Assembly: GCA_036429605.1 (NCBI GenBank)
Contig: JAVFKD010000013.1
Coordinates: forward strand, 186,001-250,000
Origin: Cladobotryum mycophilum
Lineage: Eukaryota > Ascomycota > Sordariomycetes > Hypocreales > Hypocreaceae
Direction: 5' to 3'
Length of the DNA stretch: 64,000 nucleotides
Shown here: in pieces, positions 34,702 through 46,331 of the stretch
How the letters are laid out: every line of letters starts with the position of its first letter
Numbering within the stretch: the first letter of the stretch is position 1
Translations under genes and position numbers: made by a program
The notes under the pieces: model-generated
The model's input: the letters and a program-made list of their open reading frames with translations, nothing else
What the model was told of the DNA's origin: nothing
The model's database searches: none

Positions 34702-35817
34702 TTGTGATGGATAGTGAGGCGTCCATGTTGTTTGTTGAGTGAAGAATGGATTGGACATTATTGTTCCGATGTCTGGACGTTAGGATACAAAAAACAGGTG
34801 GTAGGATCTAGATAGCACAGATGAACTCGGGGATTAAGAGGGTTCAACATGACAAATTATCGTTTACCCGTGTTCAAATGAACAGCAGCCTCTTAATTAC
34901 CTAAGGGAGTTGCACAGCTATAAGTCGCTAAGACTGAGATGCTTGATGACCTGGATGCTCAGTGTATACACCCGTGATTACTCCTGCGAAGGATGTGTGC
35001 GCGAAGCAGTATCATTTTGATGGTCAGCTGTTTCTGTGTCGAATGCTAATATTAGGCTCTTGGTGACTTAAGTTTGTGTGCTTGTGATGACAACTGCGAT
35101 CCAACAATGACCAACACAAACCAGCGTTCCGCAACCACAACGTATTTACGATTTTATAGAAGATATGCTATCCCACTAGTGTACCATGGCGCAGAATATC
35201 ATGTATCTTCTAATTAGTTTCTCATAGGTTAGCATAAGTTGCATCATCTCCTAGGAAAGACCACAAGAGAGACACGCTCGTAGAAGGTGGCGTCAAGCTG
35301 TGACCTGTGAGACTGTGTTGGGAGAAAATATCGTTTGCAAGATCTCCTTGAAGCATGTCACTCTTCGATAGAGATGTCAATGTGCGCATTTCGTGTCGTC
35401 TTGATGGGAATGATAGGCATCATCATTTGTTTGCTCGAGAGCTATCCTGGCAAGTATTGTGGATGCGCTGCGACGCACAGCGCTTCTGAATTCGAGAACC
35501 ACACGCAAGACAAGATGCAGAGTATAGTGAGAGTGAAAGTAGCCAACCTTTGCCTGTATAATCTGTCATATTTAGTAACCTTGCCGTCTCAATTATCCAG
35601 GCTATACTCAACGCTTTTATACTATCACTTTCGGGCATGATGCTCGGTATCACCTGCAAATGGCCATAAAGAGTCGGTGATTTCTTGGCTTCCATGATAC
35701 CTATCAATGCTATCATAGTATGTAAAGAGCCAAGATAACATATTCCTCCAGCCCCAAAACGGGTGCATCTAGGTACAAATTGACTGATCATTGCAGTAAC
35801 AATGAGACAGTCTGTAG
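34702..35817. other. Intergenic region, no gene supported
   Basis: No frame on either strand shows conserved features; the region holds 3' flanks of the GH79 gene and of the GST-like gene. Confidence 0.4.
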
Positions 35818-36544
35818 CTAATAGGAACCATACCACGTGAGCTCCTCAAGGCCTGGAAACTCCTTGACAGCCTGCATATCAAACTCCAAGCCCTTCACAT
35901 ATTCGCCAAATTGCCATGCCTGTTGAATATCGCTCCTGCTGAGACTGAGCTGACTCAACCGTACCCACCATGCCAGAACGTTTGGCCTGGAGATGAACTC
36001 CTCCTTGACGTCAAACATCAATAGGATATTGCAGTGGGGAATAAAAAATATGTCCTTCAACCCAATTTTCTATAGGTCACGTCAGCTGGGCTCTTTCGAA
36101 TCGATGCAGAAACGCTCTGCTGTAAACCGAGTTCTTCGGGTACTAACTTCGCCCCCGAGGAAGGGTTGCGTGGATAGAGTTTCTTCAAATCCGTCGAGCA
36201 TAGAAGCCAGTCTCATGCGGTCAGATTTGGTGCGATCTATGGGCATGCCGTTTTCGTCCGTTCTGATATTGAAACATGGCGTTCGTTAAACTGATCGAAG
36301 GAATGCTGGGGGAAAGGGGACTCACAGCTGACGACTCTCCCACTTTAAAACATTGTTGTATTCACTTTCCAGGATCGGCTCTACGCTGGCCAAGGGTCGA
36401 TTGCTGTCTGTTGAATTGCTCTCTTCAGGGGAGCAGCCGCTGGCTTCTCGAAGCTCCTTTGGCACCCATGCGCCTGCAAACACCTCTGGGTTCATGAAAA
36501 GGTCCGGCATCTTGAAGAAGTTTGAGTCTGTCTTGTCCAAAAGG
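35818..36544 (-). CDS. GST-like C-terminal domain protein, N-terminus not found
   Basis: Three exons (minus), 36544-36326, 36262-36148 and 36069-35818, join in frame: WESRQLTDENGMPIDRTKSD across the first intron (GTGAGT donor) and FLGGEKIGLKDIFFIPHC across the second (GTTAGT donor). The text RLASMLDGFEETLSTQPFLGGE followed by RPNVLAWWVRLS is the usual helical C-terminal domain pattern of glutathione S-transferases. No thioredoxin-fold half was recognised upstream; candidate coding at about 36635-36760 (minus, LEARNPWLCNARLEACMLRI) would join but meets a TAA further up. So this is a partial, divergent or degraded gene. Glutathione conjugation cannot be claimed without the N-terminal half. Confidence 0.45.
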
Positions 36545-37599
36545 CTGTTGGGGCGAGAAAGGAGGGGTTTCTATCTCAACGGCGGTTCAACATAAGTCCG
36601 TAAATGAATTGGACAAATCGCATGCGAGATATACCTTGTCTTCCCCATTTGCAATATCCGCAGCATGCACGCCTCCAGTCTCGCGTTACACAGCCAAGGG
36701 TTTCGGGCTTCAAGTAAATCCGAAAGCTCCGCAGGTTATTTTGCCAACAAGTAGAGATGTGCGAGCATCTCTTGGAAGCGTTTCAGCAAGAGCTACGAAT
36801 ACAGCGCATTCTGCATCATATATTCACCTTGTAACGGTCTTGAACCTACACTCATGGGTTGGGAGCAGTATGGGCATGTTGGAGGGGCAGAGATGACGGG
36901 GGTGACAGAGCCCCGGCTCCAAAATTGTGGAGATGGCGGGGATGGAATGGCATTATGCTGATCATGCAGCAGAAGAATTCTGACGATATGATGATCAAAA
37001 CTTCCCTTTAGCCCAGGGATTCTTCTCATCGATAAAACGCTCGAATCTAAGGGTGCTGAGGGCAGTTGTGGGTTGTGCATCGAAAGGCGCCTCCTGATTA
37101 TGGGCTAGCCTTGATGAGGTTCGAGTTGCTTACGAGCGCAATTACGAGACACCACTTGGCAACGACAGCATTGTCGTAGACAACGGGAGAGCTTGCTATA
37201 CCGTTGGTATCCATCGATGGGGATAGTATCACGGATATTATAGTAGTGTTTGATGGATGGCTATCACCATTGCGGCTGAATTTACGCAACAATGCCTTGC
37301 ATTCTCCAAATTGCTGCACCAAGAGCCATCCTTTGATCAAGAGTAAAAGAGGGTTTATGAAGGAAGAATCGAAGCTAATATGGACTGGATAGATTAATGC
37401 AACGACAGACCGTTCTCGCCTACTCTTCTCTGGGCGTCGGCACTTCACATTCGACTATTGGTATTGTGCAGCCATTACTAATTGCATCTTTCGCTTGCAA
37501 GTAACATGGTAAGGTAACTCTCTAAATAACCGCTTGCATTTACATGACAAATCATATTCCCCCTTTGTCTCGAAATTAGTTTAATCTTACCAAGGCCGT
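36545..37599. other. Region with possible upstream exons of the GST-like gene
   Basis: Minus-strand frames at 36635-37080 and 37098-37448 have some protein-like composition (one contains a CPYC motif) but cannot be joined into a recognised protein. No firm gene. Confidence 0.3.
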
Positions 37600-40272
37600 T
37601 TACTTTCCCCTTGAACGCCACCAGCGACGGAATGGATTCCGGCTATTGCGTTTTGTATCCTGCTGTGTTCGCTCAAGTAATAGTACTTCGTCCGCCGATA
37701 GTGACTCTTTTAATATAGTGAACACCTCGGAATCTGGCTTTAACCTCATGACTCGATGAGTGACCAAGGACATTAGGGACCCGTATATCACTAAGCTTTG
37801 GAGGTTGCAATGGCGCCAACTGGATACCACTGGTGCAAGAGCTCGATCGTCGAGTGTCACGGGTGGCTGATGTTGAAGGATCAAATCCACCATGGCAGCA
37901 TCCGGTCCTAGTGTCACCTCACCATTCCTACCAAAACGGCCCTTGAGCGCAGCCAGAAGGAAAAGTGTCTTTTCAGACGTAGATAATACTTGATATTGAA
38001 GCCTTGATTGAACGTAAATAAGGAGGCTCCATCGAATGGCGTGTGTGAGCATATCATCTGAACCCCAGTTTGCCCAGGGGTAGTACGGCTGTTGTGTGGG
38101 GAAATCGACCGTGAATTTGGTAATGGTCTTGTTGAGCTCCTGAAGCACATTTCCCAATGTGAAACCGGTTTGCTGCTCGTGCTGCTGGATAGCGTCGCGG
38201 TAGCAACCGAATGGAGCTCCATCGAATCAATAGCTCTTGAACATTCTTGGTCCTTAAAAAGTCCTTGACTGTCCTATGTAGAAAGTCGACACGATGTTTA
38301 TATGGGGCCATATGATTCGGCAAAATTGTTACCTCAAGGAGGCCCTTAAATCTTCCATTCAGCCGTCTCGTCATTTCATCCTCCCTTGCTCGTAGCTCAG
38401 ATGAATCTAATGACTGGATCGGCAATCTAGAGAAATAGGCAGGGTCCGATTCTTCAACGTCAATGTACCAATAGTTTAATAGTGAAAGCGGGCGCGGTGC
38501 TGCAAGGGCAACCTGAAATACCCTCGCTACTTGCACTCGATATGTCTCGTCCAGGGATGTGAGAATGTGGTTGAAGAAGTCGTCAAGATCGGACGGAAAG
38601 GCTCGTAGCCTGCGTTGCAGATCAGAGATTCTATCAGAGTTTTGGATCCCTCGCACAAGTGACCGAACAACGAGATACACCCATAGGAATACGCCTTGCG
38701 CCCTGTGGATGACTTCGGAAACTAGTTGGTCGGCAGTGGAGTCACGGGCCCTTAGAGCCTGGAAATCCGGACGACTCTCTAGCTTATCCTTGACATAGAT
38801 GGTGATGTCTTGCCTGTTGAACTGCTCAAGATAGAGCTTGTGCATCTGGTCGTGGCCAAAAGCAGACTCAAAGACATTCCAAGGCCGACTAGCAATGCAG
38901 AGCTTCACATTTGATCGAGCACAGTCTTGGACAATTCGGATCAAGTCTTCATGGTCCCCTTCGTATTCGTCCAGCCCATCGATGAAGATACAAAATCGAG
39001 TAGATGTGGTGGCATGTAGCAGGCGCGAAATGCCATTCAAGAGCGCTTCGCGAGTCCACGACGGCAGATCCTCTTCCTCATAACCATTCTCGAGCATCTG
39101 CCAGTGTTCGGGAAAGGTGAGCTGGATTAGCTCTGGGGTCTTCCTGAGGAGATCATACAGGAGCGATCTGAGAAGGCCTTCTTGGGACTTTTGAATCTCG
39201 GTTCCATTGATCCAAAAGAAGTAGCTGGCTATGACGACTTTGGAGCCATCTCGGGCTCGAGAGAGGTAGTCAGACACAGCATTATTGTTGACGAGAAGCT
39301 TCATCAAAGTGCTCTTCCCGCTGCCCGGCTTGCCACTGATCCAAAAGATGGAGTGGTTGGACTGCAGCCACTGATTGAAAGTATTGTGAAACATCCACTG
39401 AAAGGTCTTGAGATGCGCGGATGTGATTTTCGAGTAGCGGAACTCCATGGAGTTGAATCGCAAAGTCCTCAGCAAGTCGAGGGACGTAGATATGGCGGAG
39501 CCAATCGTGGCAGCTTGAGAAAGACTGGAAACGTGCGGGGTCACATCAACAGGCTTTCTTCTGGTGCTTTGGAGGAAGGCGTCCGAGTCTGCCTTCATGC
39601 GGCCGAGAATGGTTTGCATGTCTTGACGGGAAAGCTCGCTTCTGATCTGCTCGATGGCCTCGAGGACTGACTGCCGAAGATGTCCAATCTGGTAGGTCAT
39701 ATCTGCGTGAAGCCGACTGTTTGTTTCGTAGAGCGTGTTGATTTTCCACATGATGGTCGATTGCTGCTCACTGCATCACACAAGTCAGTCGCCCTTAGTC
39801 TCCGTACTGGGTCGCGGATGCAATCGTACCTTTGCATTGCCTCGAGGGTCAGGATGATTTGTCTCCTGTATTTTTCCAGGCGTGCCTCCAGTTGATCCAG
39901 TTTCTCCTTTTTCATCATCGTCGCAATGCCGACTTTAATGCTGGACCAAGCACGATTCGGTGACGACGCATGAAGGCGTGCGAGCGCTGAGAGAAGCTCA
40001 TCGGCGACATCGCGACAGTTCAAGGCGAGCTCGTTGAGATCCGTTTTCCCTTGCACGGTCGGACTGTTGCCATCGTACACTGATGTCGACTGAATGGCAA
40101 GCCTGGAGGCTAGGTCGCGGAGTGCTCGCGTCGTCTGCTCTGCATCAGTTACAGCCGATGCTGCACCTGAAGTAGAGTGGTAGATATCCGTTGCGCCAGT
40201 TACCAACTTGTAAGAGAAGTCTATAAACTGGCAAATATTACCAGCGAGACCAAGAGCCGTGAACGGATCCAT
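37600..40272 (-). CDS. NACHT-domain NLR-like protein, with a one-base frameshift
   Basis: Exons (minus) 40272-39830 and 39770-37600. The N-terminus (MDPFTALGLAGNICQFIDFS) is the helical domain that precedes NACHT in many fungal NLR-like proteins. The second exon has a P-loop GKPGSGKST (residues 294-302), Walker B-like FIDGLDEY (410-417), a sensor-like CIASRPW, and the VDFLHRTVKDFLRT segment that ends the NACHT module. After this the frame shifts by one base near 38210-38230; removing one base there gives a continuous C-terminal helical domain (CYRDAIQQHEQQTGF onward), about 870 residues. No ankyrin, WD40 or TPR repeats follow. The family includes heterokaryon-incompatibility and defence NTPases; the ligand is unknown. 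Confidence 0.82.
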
Positions 40273-40954
40273 TGTAAAATGTGGACATCGAATTGCAAAT
40301 GAGGTAAAGGTTCTCACTCAGCGTCCACCCATTACTACTCAATATTTTGATCCAATAGTGAGTGCGGCCAGCTGAGCTGGCCATGCGTGTTTGTGTGTTA
40401 CAAGTACGTAATTGGCTAGAGGCGCGACGGATATTGACTGCAATCACAATACAGGTAGCAGAGCACATCTTAAATCACGTAAATAAGATGATGCCCAATA
40501 ATGTACAGTTTATTTCCGAATTTCTTTTGCTTGATGACATCTGATAAAGAGAGCCTTGGATCTTTATTGTAGGATCTTGGATCAGCACAAACTGGTGGGG
40601 ATTCTGGCATGTTGAGCATCTACCTGCTCCTTTTTAGCACAAATCTTTTGCATCGGAAAGTTTGATGATGAGAATGGCGCAGAAATCATCAGGTTGTGCG
40701 GCTTCTTGAGGACCATCGCCTCGGTTGATCGTTGCGGGGCGATGCCAGAATCCCAGGTTGGTCAGTGGATGCAGGTTTAACGGCTGTTGGGTGCGCTGCA
40801 AAGTAAGGAATCGCTAAGATGGGGGGTCAATAACAATCTATTTCCTTATGCTCAAGCGTCAAGACAACCAACAGGTATAAGCCTTGGGCCCGTGTAAAAA
40901 TTCCGCATTGATCCATCCCACTCCACCAACTTCATTGGTATTCTAGGCGTCAAG
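40273..40954. other. Divergent upstream region of NLR and SDR genes
   Basis: About 680 bases between two divergent start codons. No gene was seen. Confidence 0.4.
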
Positions 40955-41953
40955 ATGCTCATCAACCCTTCACTAGTTGCCACCGTGCTTCAGGCGATAG
41001 GAACTACAGGCTGTCTCTATTGCACTTACAGATGTCTCGGCTTTCTGTCACTTTATTTTCTCCCGCCGGTTCCGATGAGCCGTTATCATCCTAAAGCGGA
41101 GGTTGGTACGACTAAACCATGGGGCTTGGTGACAGGCGCCTCGGCAGGTATTGGGCTTGGATATGCCCATGAGTTGGCAGCGCGTGGCTTCAATGTCATT
41201 CTTCTTGGCCGCAGACTATCCGAGTTGAACAAGGCCAAGACAGCAATCCAGGCAGAGTGTCCGGGCACCGAGATTAGAATTCTCGTTCTTGATGCCGAAA
41301 AGGCCACAGCTGAAGAGGTTGATGAGGCTCTCAACAGCATAACCGATCTGACATTGACGGTCATCTTCAACAATGTTGCCTCCTTGACGGTTCGTAACCC
41401 AGACACCGATTCCGCCTTTCGAGATCTGCAAGACTATGAGCCCGATGTGCTTGATGCCACCATCAACAGCACTGCGCGCTTCATGCTCCGCGTGTGTCGC
41501 CGGCTGGTACCAGTACTCTCAAACCATGCCAGTCGCAATCAAACGCGAGCTCTCATCGTGAATATGGGCTCAGCCACTCGGTTTGGCTTTCCGCTGATGG
41601 TGCCATACGCAGCGACAAAGGGCTTTGTACACGCAGCCAGTATGGCTCTGTCGCGAGAAGTGCGCTACCGCCAGCACCCAATCGACGTTGTGGCGATTAT
41701 GCTCAACGAGATCAAGACTCAAACCAATCCCGACGCGCAGGGCCCAGATCATAGACGGTTCGCAAAGGCCGTGTTGGACCGCGTACCCCGGGCGGCGATG
41801 AGGGACATGTTGGAGGTCACGCCATGGTTCCAGCACGCGATAACGCTTGCTTGCATGAACTTGATTCCGGAATGGATATACCCGCAGGTAGTTGGCAAAG
41901 GTGCAGAGCAAAAAATTGCAGAGCTGGCTGCTGCGAAAAAGCGCAAGGAATGA
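40955..41953 (+). CDS. Short-chain dehydrogenase/reductase, ketoacyl-reductase-like
   Basis: Single exon, 332 residues. A hydrophobic N-terminal segment (about 10-37) suggests an ER membrane anchor. The Rossmann motif TGASAGIG lies at residues 60-67, NNVAS at 139-143, and the catalytic Ser206 (NMGSAT), Tyr218 and Lys222 (YAATKGF) are all present. Anchor plus spacing resembles very-long-chain 3-oxoacyl-CoA reductases and 17-beta-hydroxysteroid-dehydrogenase-type SDRs, but the C-terminus lacks a clear KKxx ER signal (it ends AAAKKRKE), so the substrate is left open. It likely uses NADPH, judging by Arg86-Arg87 after the second strand (LLGRR). Confidence 0.85.
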   Translation: MLINPSLVATVLQAIGTTGCLYCTYRCLGFLSLYFLPPVPMSRYHPKAEVGTTKPWGLVTGASAGIGLGYAHELAARGFNVILLGRRLSELNKAKTAIQAECPGTEIRILVLDAEKATAEEVDEALNSITDLTLTVIFNNVASLTVRNPDTDSAFRDLQDYEPDVLDATINSTARFMLRVCRRLVPVLSNHASRNQTRALIVNMGSATRFGFPLMVPYAATKGFVHAASMALSREVRYRQHPIDVVAIMLNEIKTQTNPDAQGPDHRRFAKAVLDRVPRAAMRDMLEVTPWFQHAITLACMNLIPEWIYPQVVGKGAEQKIAELAAAKKRKE

Positions 41954-42910
41954 TGACAGTGGTCTACCTGAAAGATCGAGTTGAGACACAGTGAAACCTA
42001 GAATATGGAGAGGACCTCGGTCCACGTCAATGCAAATACAATACTAATCAAGTCTCAGTACTCCATATACATTCCGCACTAAAATCGGATGTGATGTGCG
42101 GCACTTACCTCATGCTCAAGTAATAAGCAGAGCTGGCTCATCAAACCCGTGGAGATCCATCTATCGTTTCTTCTCACACAAAGTATCATTATATCCCGTA
42201 AGCGCAAATCTCCCGCTACGTCCTACTTATAACAGCAAGGAGAAAACAAGCGGCTTGTTGTCTTAAGCAGAGACGCCACCGTAGTAGGTTGCTCATATAA
42301 TAAATGCCCCCGTGTGTGGTGTTGGACTGAAACATCGCGAGCCGCACATTGAAATTAGGACGACAAGTCAATGTCTCTCCTTCGTGACGTCACGTACAGT
42401 TAAAACTCAGCCCACGTGTTCGCGTATGAACCAGATGCCGCTATTTGCGGGCGCTCAGTTAGTCCTATCATGAACTAATGAATCTAACGAACCACAAGAT
42501 GCGAGCGTTGCCCGCTGAATGTTGTCTTACATCAACATTTACAGAGTGCTGTATTTGGAATTGCTACAAGGTCGCCAATTAAAAAGAGGCCGATGTTCTA
42601 AAGCAGGAAACGCATAGGGCGTGTTCAAGACAGTGTCGTATACTCTGCCTCCCCAGACTTTGTCTTATTGTCTGAGCTGGCATCAGCAAAACTCTCCGGC
42701 TGAACCGAGACAGGAGGCAACGGCGCTGGCTAGATATAGGCATTGCCGATATACCTTGACTTATAAACAGGGTTTCCCCTCATTATGATGATACTCGTTG
42801 TGCATCTCATCATCTTTTTTGGAACCCCCTATTTCTTCTTCATATTTGCACAGTGAACTTTTACCCAGAGTCGCAACACTTGCTCGCAACTCTCGACTAG
42901 TGACGAAGCC
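41954..42910. other. Intergenic region, no gene supported
   Basis: Holds the 3' flank of the SDR and the upstream region of the S33 peptidase. No open frame worth naming. Confidence 0.4.
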
Positions 42911-44513
42911 ATGGCTCGTTCTATTGTCCTTACTCTGGCTACACTGGCCGGAGTGATGGGTCATGCTGTCTCTCGAGCCGAGAACTTTCCCATCACGCCC
43001 ATTCATTGGGAGCCTTGTCCTGCCCCATTTCCCCCGTCTGTTGATTGCGGCAAGATTGCTGTTCCAATGGACCACGGAAATCTTCTGGGTGGCACGATTA
43101 CTCTTGGTCTTGTTCGACGCCGTGCCAATGCCACCAAGCCCGTTGGGAATCTCGTTGTTAACCCGGGCGGTCCTGGAGGCCCAGCCAGTGGATTTTTGCT
43201 CCAACAAGTACTTGGGGAAGCAGCAGGCACGCCCTTTACGGTTTTGAGCAAAACATTGACGAGCCAGTACAACATTATTGCGCCGGATCCCCGTGGCGTG
43301 GGCCTGAGCAATCCCGTCAAATGTGATGCCAAAATCTACAACCAACGCGTCCCCAACTACATCACCAGCCAAGACGATTTCGACAAGTTGGTTGCTTGGA
43401 ACAAGGCTCTAGGTGCCTCCTGTCTTCAGATGACTGGTCCATCGTTGAAGTTCTTGGATACCATTAGCGCAGCTAAGGATCTGGACTATGTTCGTCTGGT
43501 AAGTGTCCTGTCCTTTCAGATTTCGTGGTGGGCTTGGGCTAACATTGATCCTGTAGGCTCTTGGGGACAGCAAATTAAACTACCTTGGTTTCTCTTACGG
43601 ATCTCAACTGGGAAGTCAGTATGCAGAGCTGTTCCCTAACAATGTTGGCCGCATGATTCTTGATGGTGTTCTCGATCACTCGGCCACTGAAGTGCCTAGC
43701 CTTGTGACGGAAACCACGACTATTGAGAACACTTTGAATGAGTTCTTCAAATGGTGCAACACCACCTCTGATTGTGCCTTTCATGGCCAGGATCTGCCTG
43801 CCATTTTTGACACCTTGATTGACAACGCAAATAAGAAGCCCATCCCAGCCCCTCAGTGCTTGCCCCCGGATGAAGCGGCAAAGCAGGGTGCACCATCCTG
43901 TCGATCCGATGTGACGGGCTACGAACTCCTAGCTGGGGTACAAGGAAGTCTGATCTTTCCAACTGGCCTGGTCAATGGTTACAGTTGGGTAAACGTATCG
44001 CAAGATCTGCACAAGGCGTACGCAAACAACGATGCATCAATCTATTCGGCACCACTAGCCACCAACAATACCTCCAGCGTCGAGGAGAGTATCTTCCCCA
44101 GCTCTGCCATTGGTTGCCAGGACTGGCTGCACAGAGGCACCGCAAATGATTTGCTGGCGAGACTGATTGCCATGCGTGCTCTCGCGCCTCATACGCGCGG
44201 CGTGACAGGGACTCTCATCTACCAAACCGTTTGCATTGGCTGGCCCACGCCTCTGACGAACCCACAGCGACCGCTGAGCAGAGACAGGTTAGCAAACGCG
44301 CCGCCAATTCTGCTGGTGAACTCGTTCCACGACCCAGAAACCAGCATTGCATGGGCGGTTGGCCTGCGAGAACAGATGCCAACAGCAGTGAGTTTGTTCC
44401 GCGATGGATCTGGACATACAAGCTACGACAACTATGGAGATTTGCAAAAGGTGATGGATGCATTTTTGATTGCCGGTACCGTGCCTAAGGATTTGACTAT
44501 CTACAAGTCGTAG
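42911..44513 (+). CDS. Secreted S33 alpha/beta-hydrolase peptidase
   Basis: Exons 42911-43498 and 43557-44513 give 514 residues, with a GTAAGT donor and CTGTAG acceptor joined in phase 0. A signal peptide (ARSIVLTLATLAGVMGHAV) precedes the oxyanion region NPGGPGG and PDPRGVGLSNP. The nucleophile elbow GFSYGSQLG (Ser209) is rebuilt only after splicing, and Asp455 (SFHDPETS) and His483 (GSGHTSY) complete the triad. The C-terminal part with these residues matches the TAP-like domain of tripeptidyl-aminopeptidase-type S33 enzymes. Several Cys and N-glycosylation sequons fit secretion. Likely role: release of short peptides or amino acids outside the cell. Confidence 0.88.
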
Positions 44514-46331
44514 TCCCCTCCTGGTTAGGAGTTAAAACATAACCTGCAATTACATTAGATTAATAATAGTCAGATGATGGCGACATCATTCACCCCATCT
44601 TAAACCATCCCGGGTAGAGCACTCTGTAAATGATGAGAGATAATCTGTACCCCACAACATGTCTTGCCGTGATACCCTGCTGTATGGAGAATTCGACAAA
44701 GGGGGCTAGTCAGAATGCACCACACATAAGGCCATCCATTACCGTCGGGTGTCTAGGTGAACAAAAGACTGATGGGAGCTGGCTCTGAGACAATACCCCA
44801 TTACCACTTGAGCATTGGAGGACTCCAGGGATCATGACTTTTGCACCATTTCCTCTTCTCCCTTCTCTGGAATATGCCTCGATCCAATTATATTATTCGA
44901 AGATCGCACGTGCCCTACAAACTTATTGACAAAGAGACGGCTTGATACTTTGGAATTATGATTCAGGTTTGATAACATCTGTCAAACAGACCGTTGGTAG
45001 TGACTAATGCCAAGCCAAATGAAGCGGGCGCTTCATCCCCCAAAGACATGGAGCTTTCGGGCAGTCGCTCTGGATACTCTCCCATGCATAGCCGAGTTCC
45101 GTCAATTCCGTACCGGCCTCTTGAATTGGTGGATTGGTATTATGATCATTGGCCTACAATCGTCTCCACGTCGCATTTGCATTCATAGCCACCTACATGC
45201 AACAGTCCAGAGACATCCGTCTGTACCATCATTTGTTACTTGTTCCGTTTGTCATGTCCGTACTGCCAGATACTATCATTGAAGCGCGCCTGAGCGACGG
45301 GCCGGCATGGACAAGTCCTATCCTAGTGCCCGCTTGCAGCATGTCTCAGTCAATAGTGAAGCGGGACGGCCCAATCGCCACATGCATGCCATGAAGCATG
45401 CGAATAGAGGTGAAGATTTGTCAGTCCGTAGTTTCTCAAGTCTCTTAGTTTCAGGATATACTCGTATTAAACACATATTCAATATAGTTCCCTACAATTG
45501 CGCATCAAAGTATATGCTCTAAATAGATGGCTCGATGTGATTTATGATGCCTACACAACGTCGGTGGCTCGTCATGCCTGGATCTGCCTTTTCACCAGGA
45601 TGTGGTATAAACAGATGCGCATTTCCTGCATGTCTCAGTTACTTACTCAGATGTCCATGGATCACATAAACAATGGACACTACCTTCGGTGTGATTCTGA
45701 CGTATCATAATATTTACAAGTAGTATCGAGATTCTGTTGGATCCTCAACTATCTATTGTGACCAAGTATCAATAAGCAGCAAGTATGATGTTTTCCTTGT
45801 GAGTGTAACCGTGCAGTATACTATCCTTATCGACTGGCGATAGATGCTAGCTATGATATCTAGGCGTCACCTTTACACTGACTACACGGAGCCTCTATTC
45901 GTGTTCACTCTACATCATGGGTCTTGTCTCTCATATCTCAGACTATACAGCTTGATGCGAGGTGATGGAGCACCTGACTAGATGATTCACATTGCATCCC
46001 CATATTAAGTTCTTAGGAAAGGCGAATCTCGCCACAACAGCAACCCGACATCACCGACGTCCCGACATTTGCCAACTACAATTCCACAATTCTTTGAGAC
46101 ATACCTGGTGTCTCATGTGCTGGACAATAGTTTAGTATACGATGATATTATTATCCTACGGATATATCATCATGTAGCGGTCAACCAAGGGAAACAGGTA
46201 TATAAGAGGAGTTAGGTGCGGCCAGGAGAAGAGCTTTTGGATTCATCATCATCCACTACCTACTCTACAAACAACCTCAGCAACTAACTTCTCATCACTC
46301 GCCTTCAAAGTAGCTTCTTTAAACATACAAA
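44514..46331. other. Intergenic region with possible coding remnants
   Basis: Between about 44994 and 45394 (plus) fragments such as RTGLLNWWIGIMIIGLQ and HVAFAFIATYMQQSRDIRLY, in different frames, look like pieces of a membrane protein, but they cannot be joined or named. The promoter of the cysteine-rich gene lies at the right end. Confidence 0.3.
46199..46206 (+). promoter_or_regulatory. Probable TATA element
   Basis: TATATAAG about 126 bases before the ATG of the cysteine-rich secreted protein gene, followed by a C/T/A-rich leader (ATCATCATCC, CTACAAACAACC). Confidence 0.5.

Noticed and set aside
44994..45394. A small membrane protein gene
   Set aside because: The hydrophobic fragments lie in different frames without consensus splice sites to join them.
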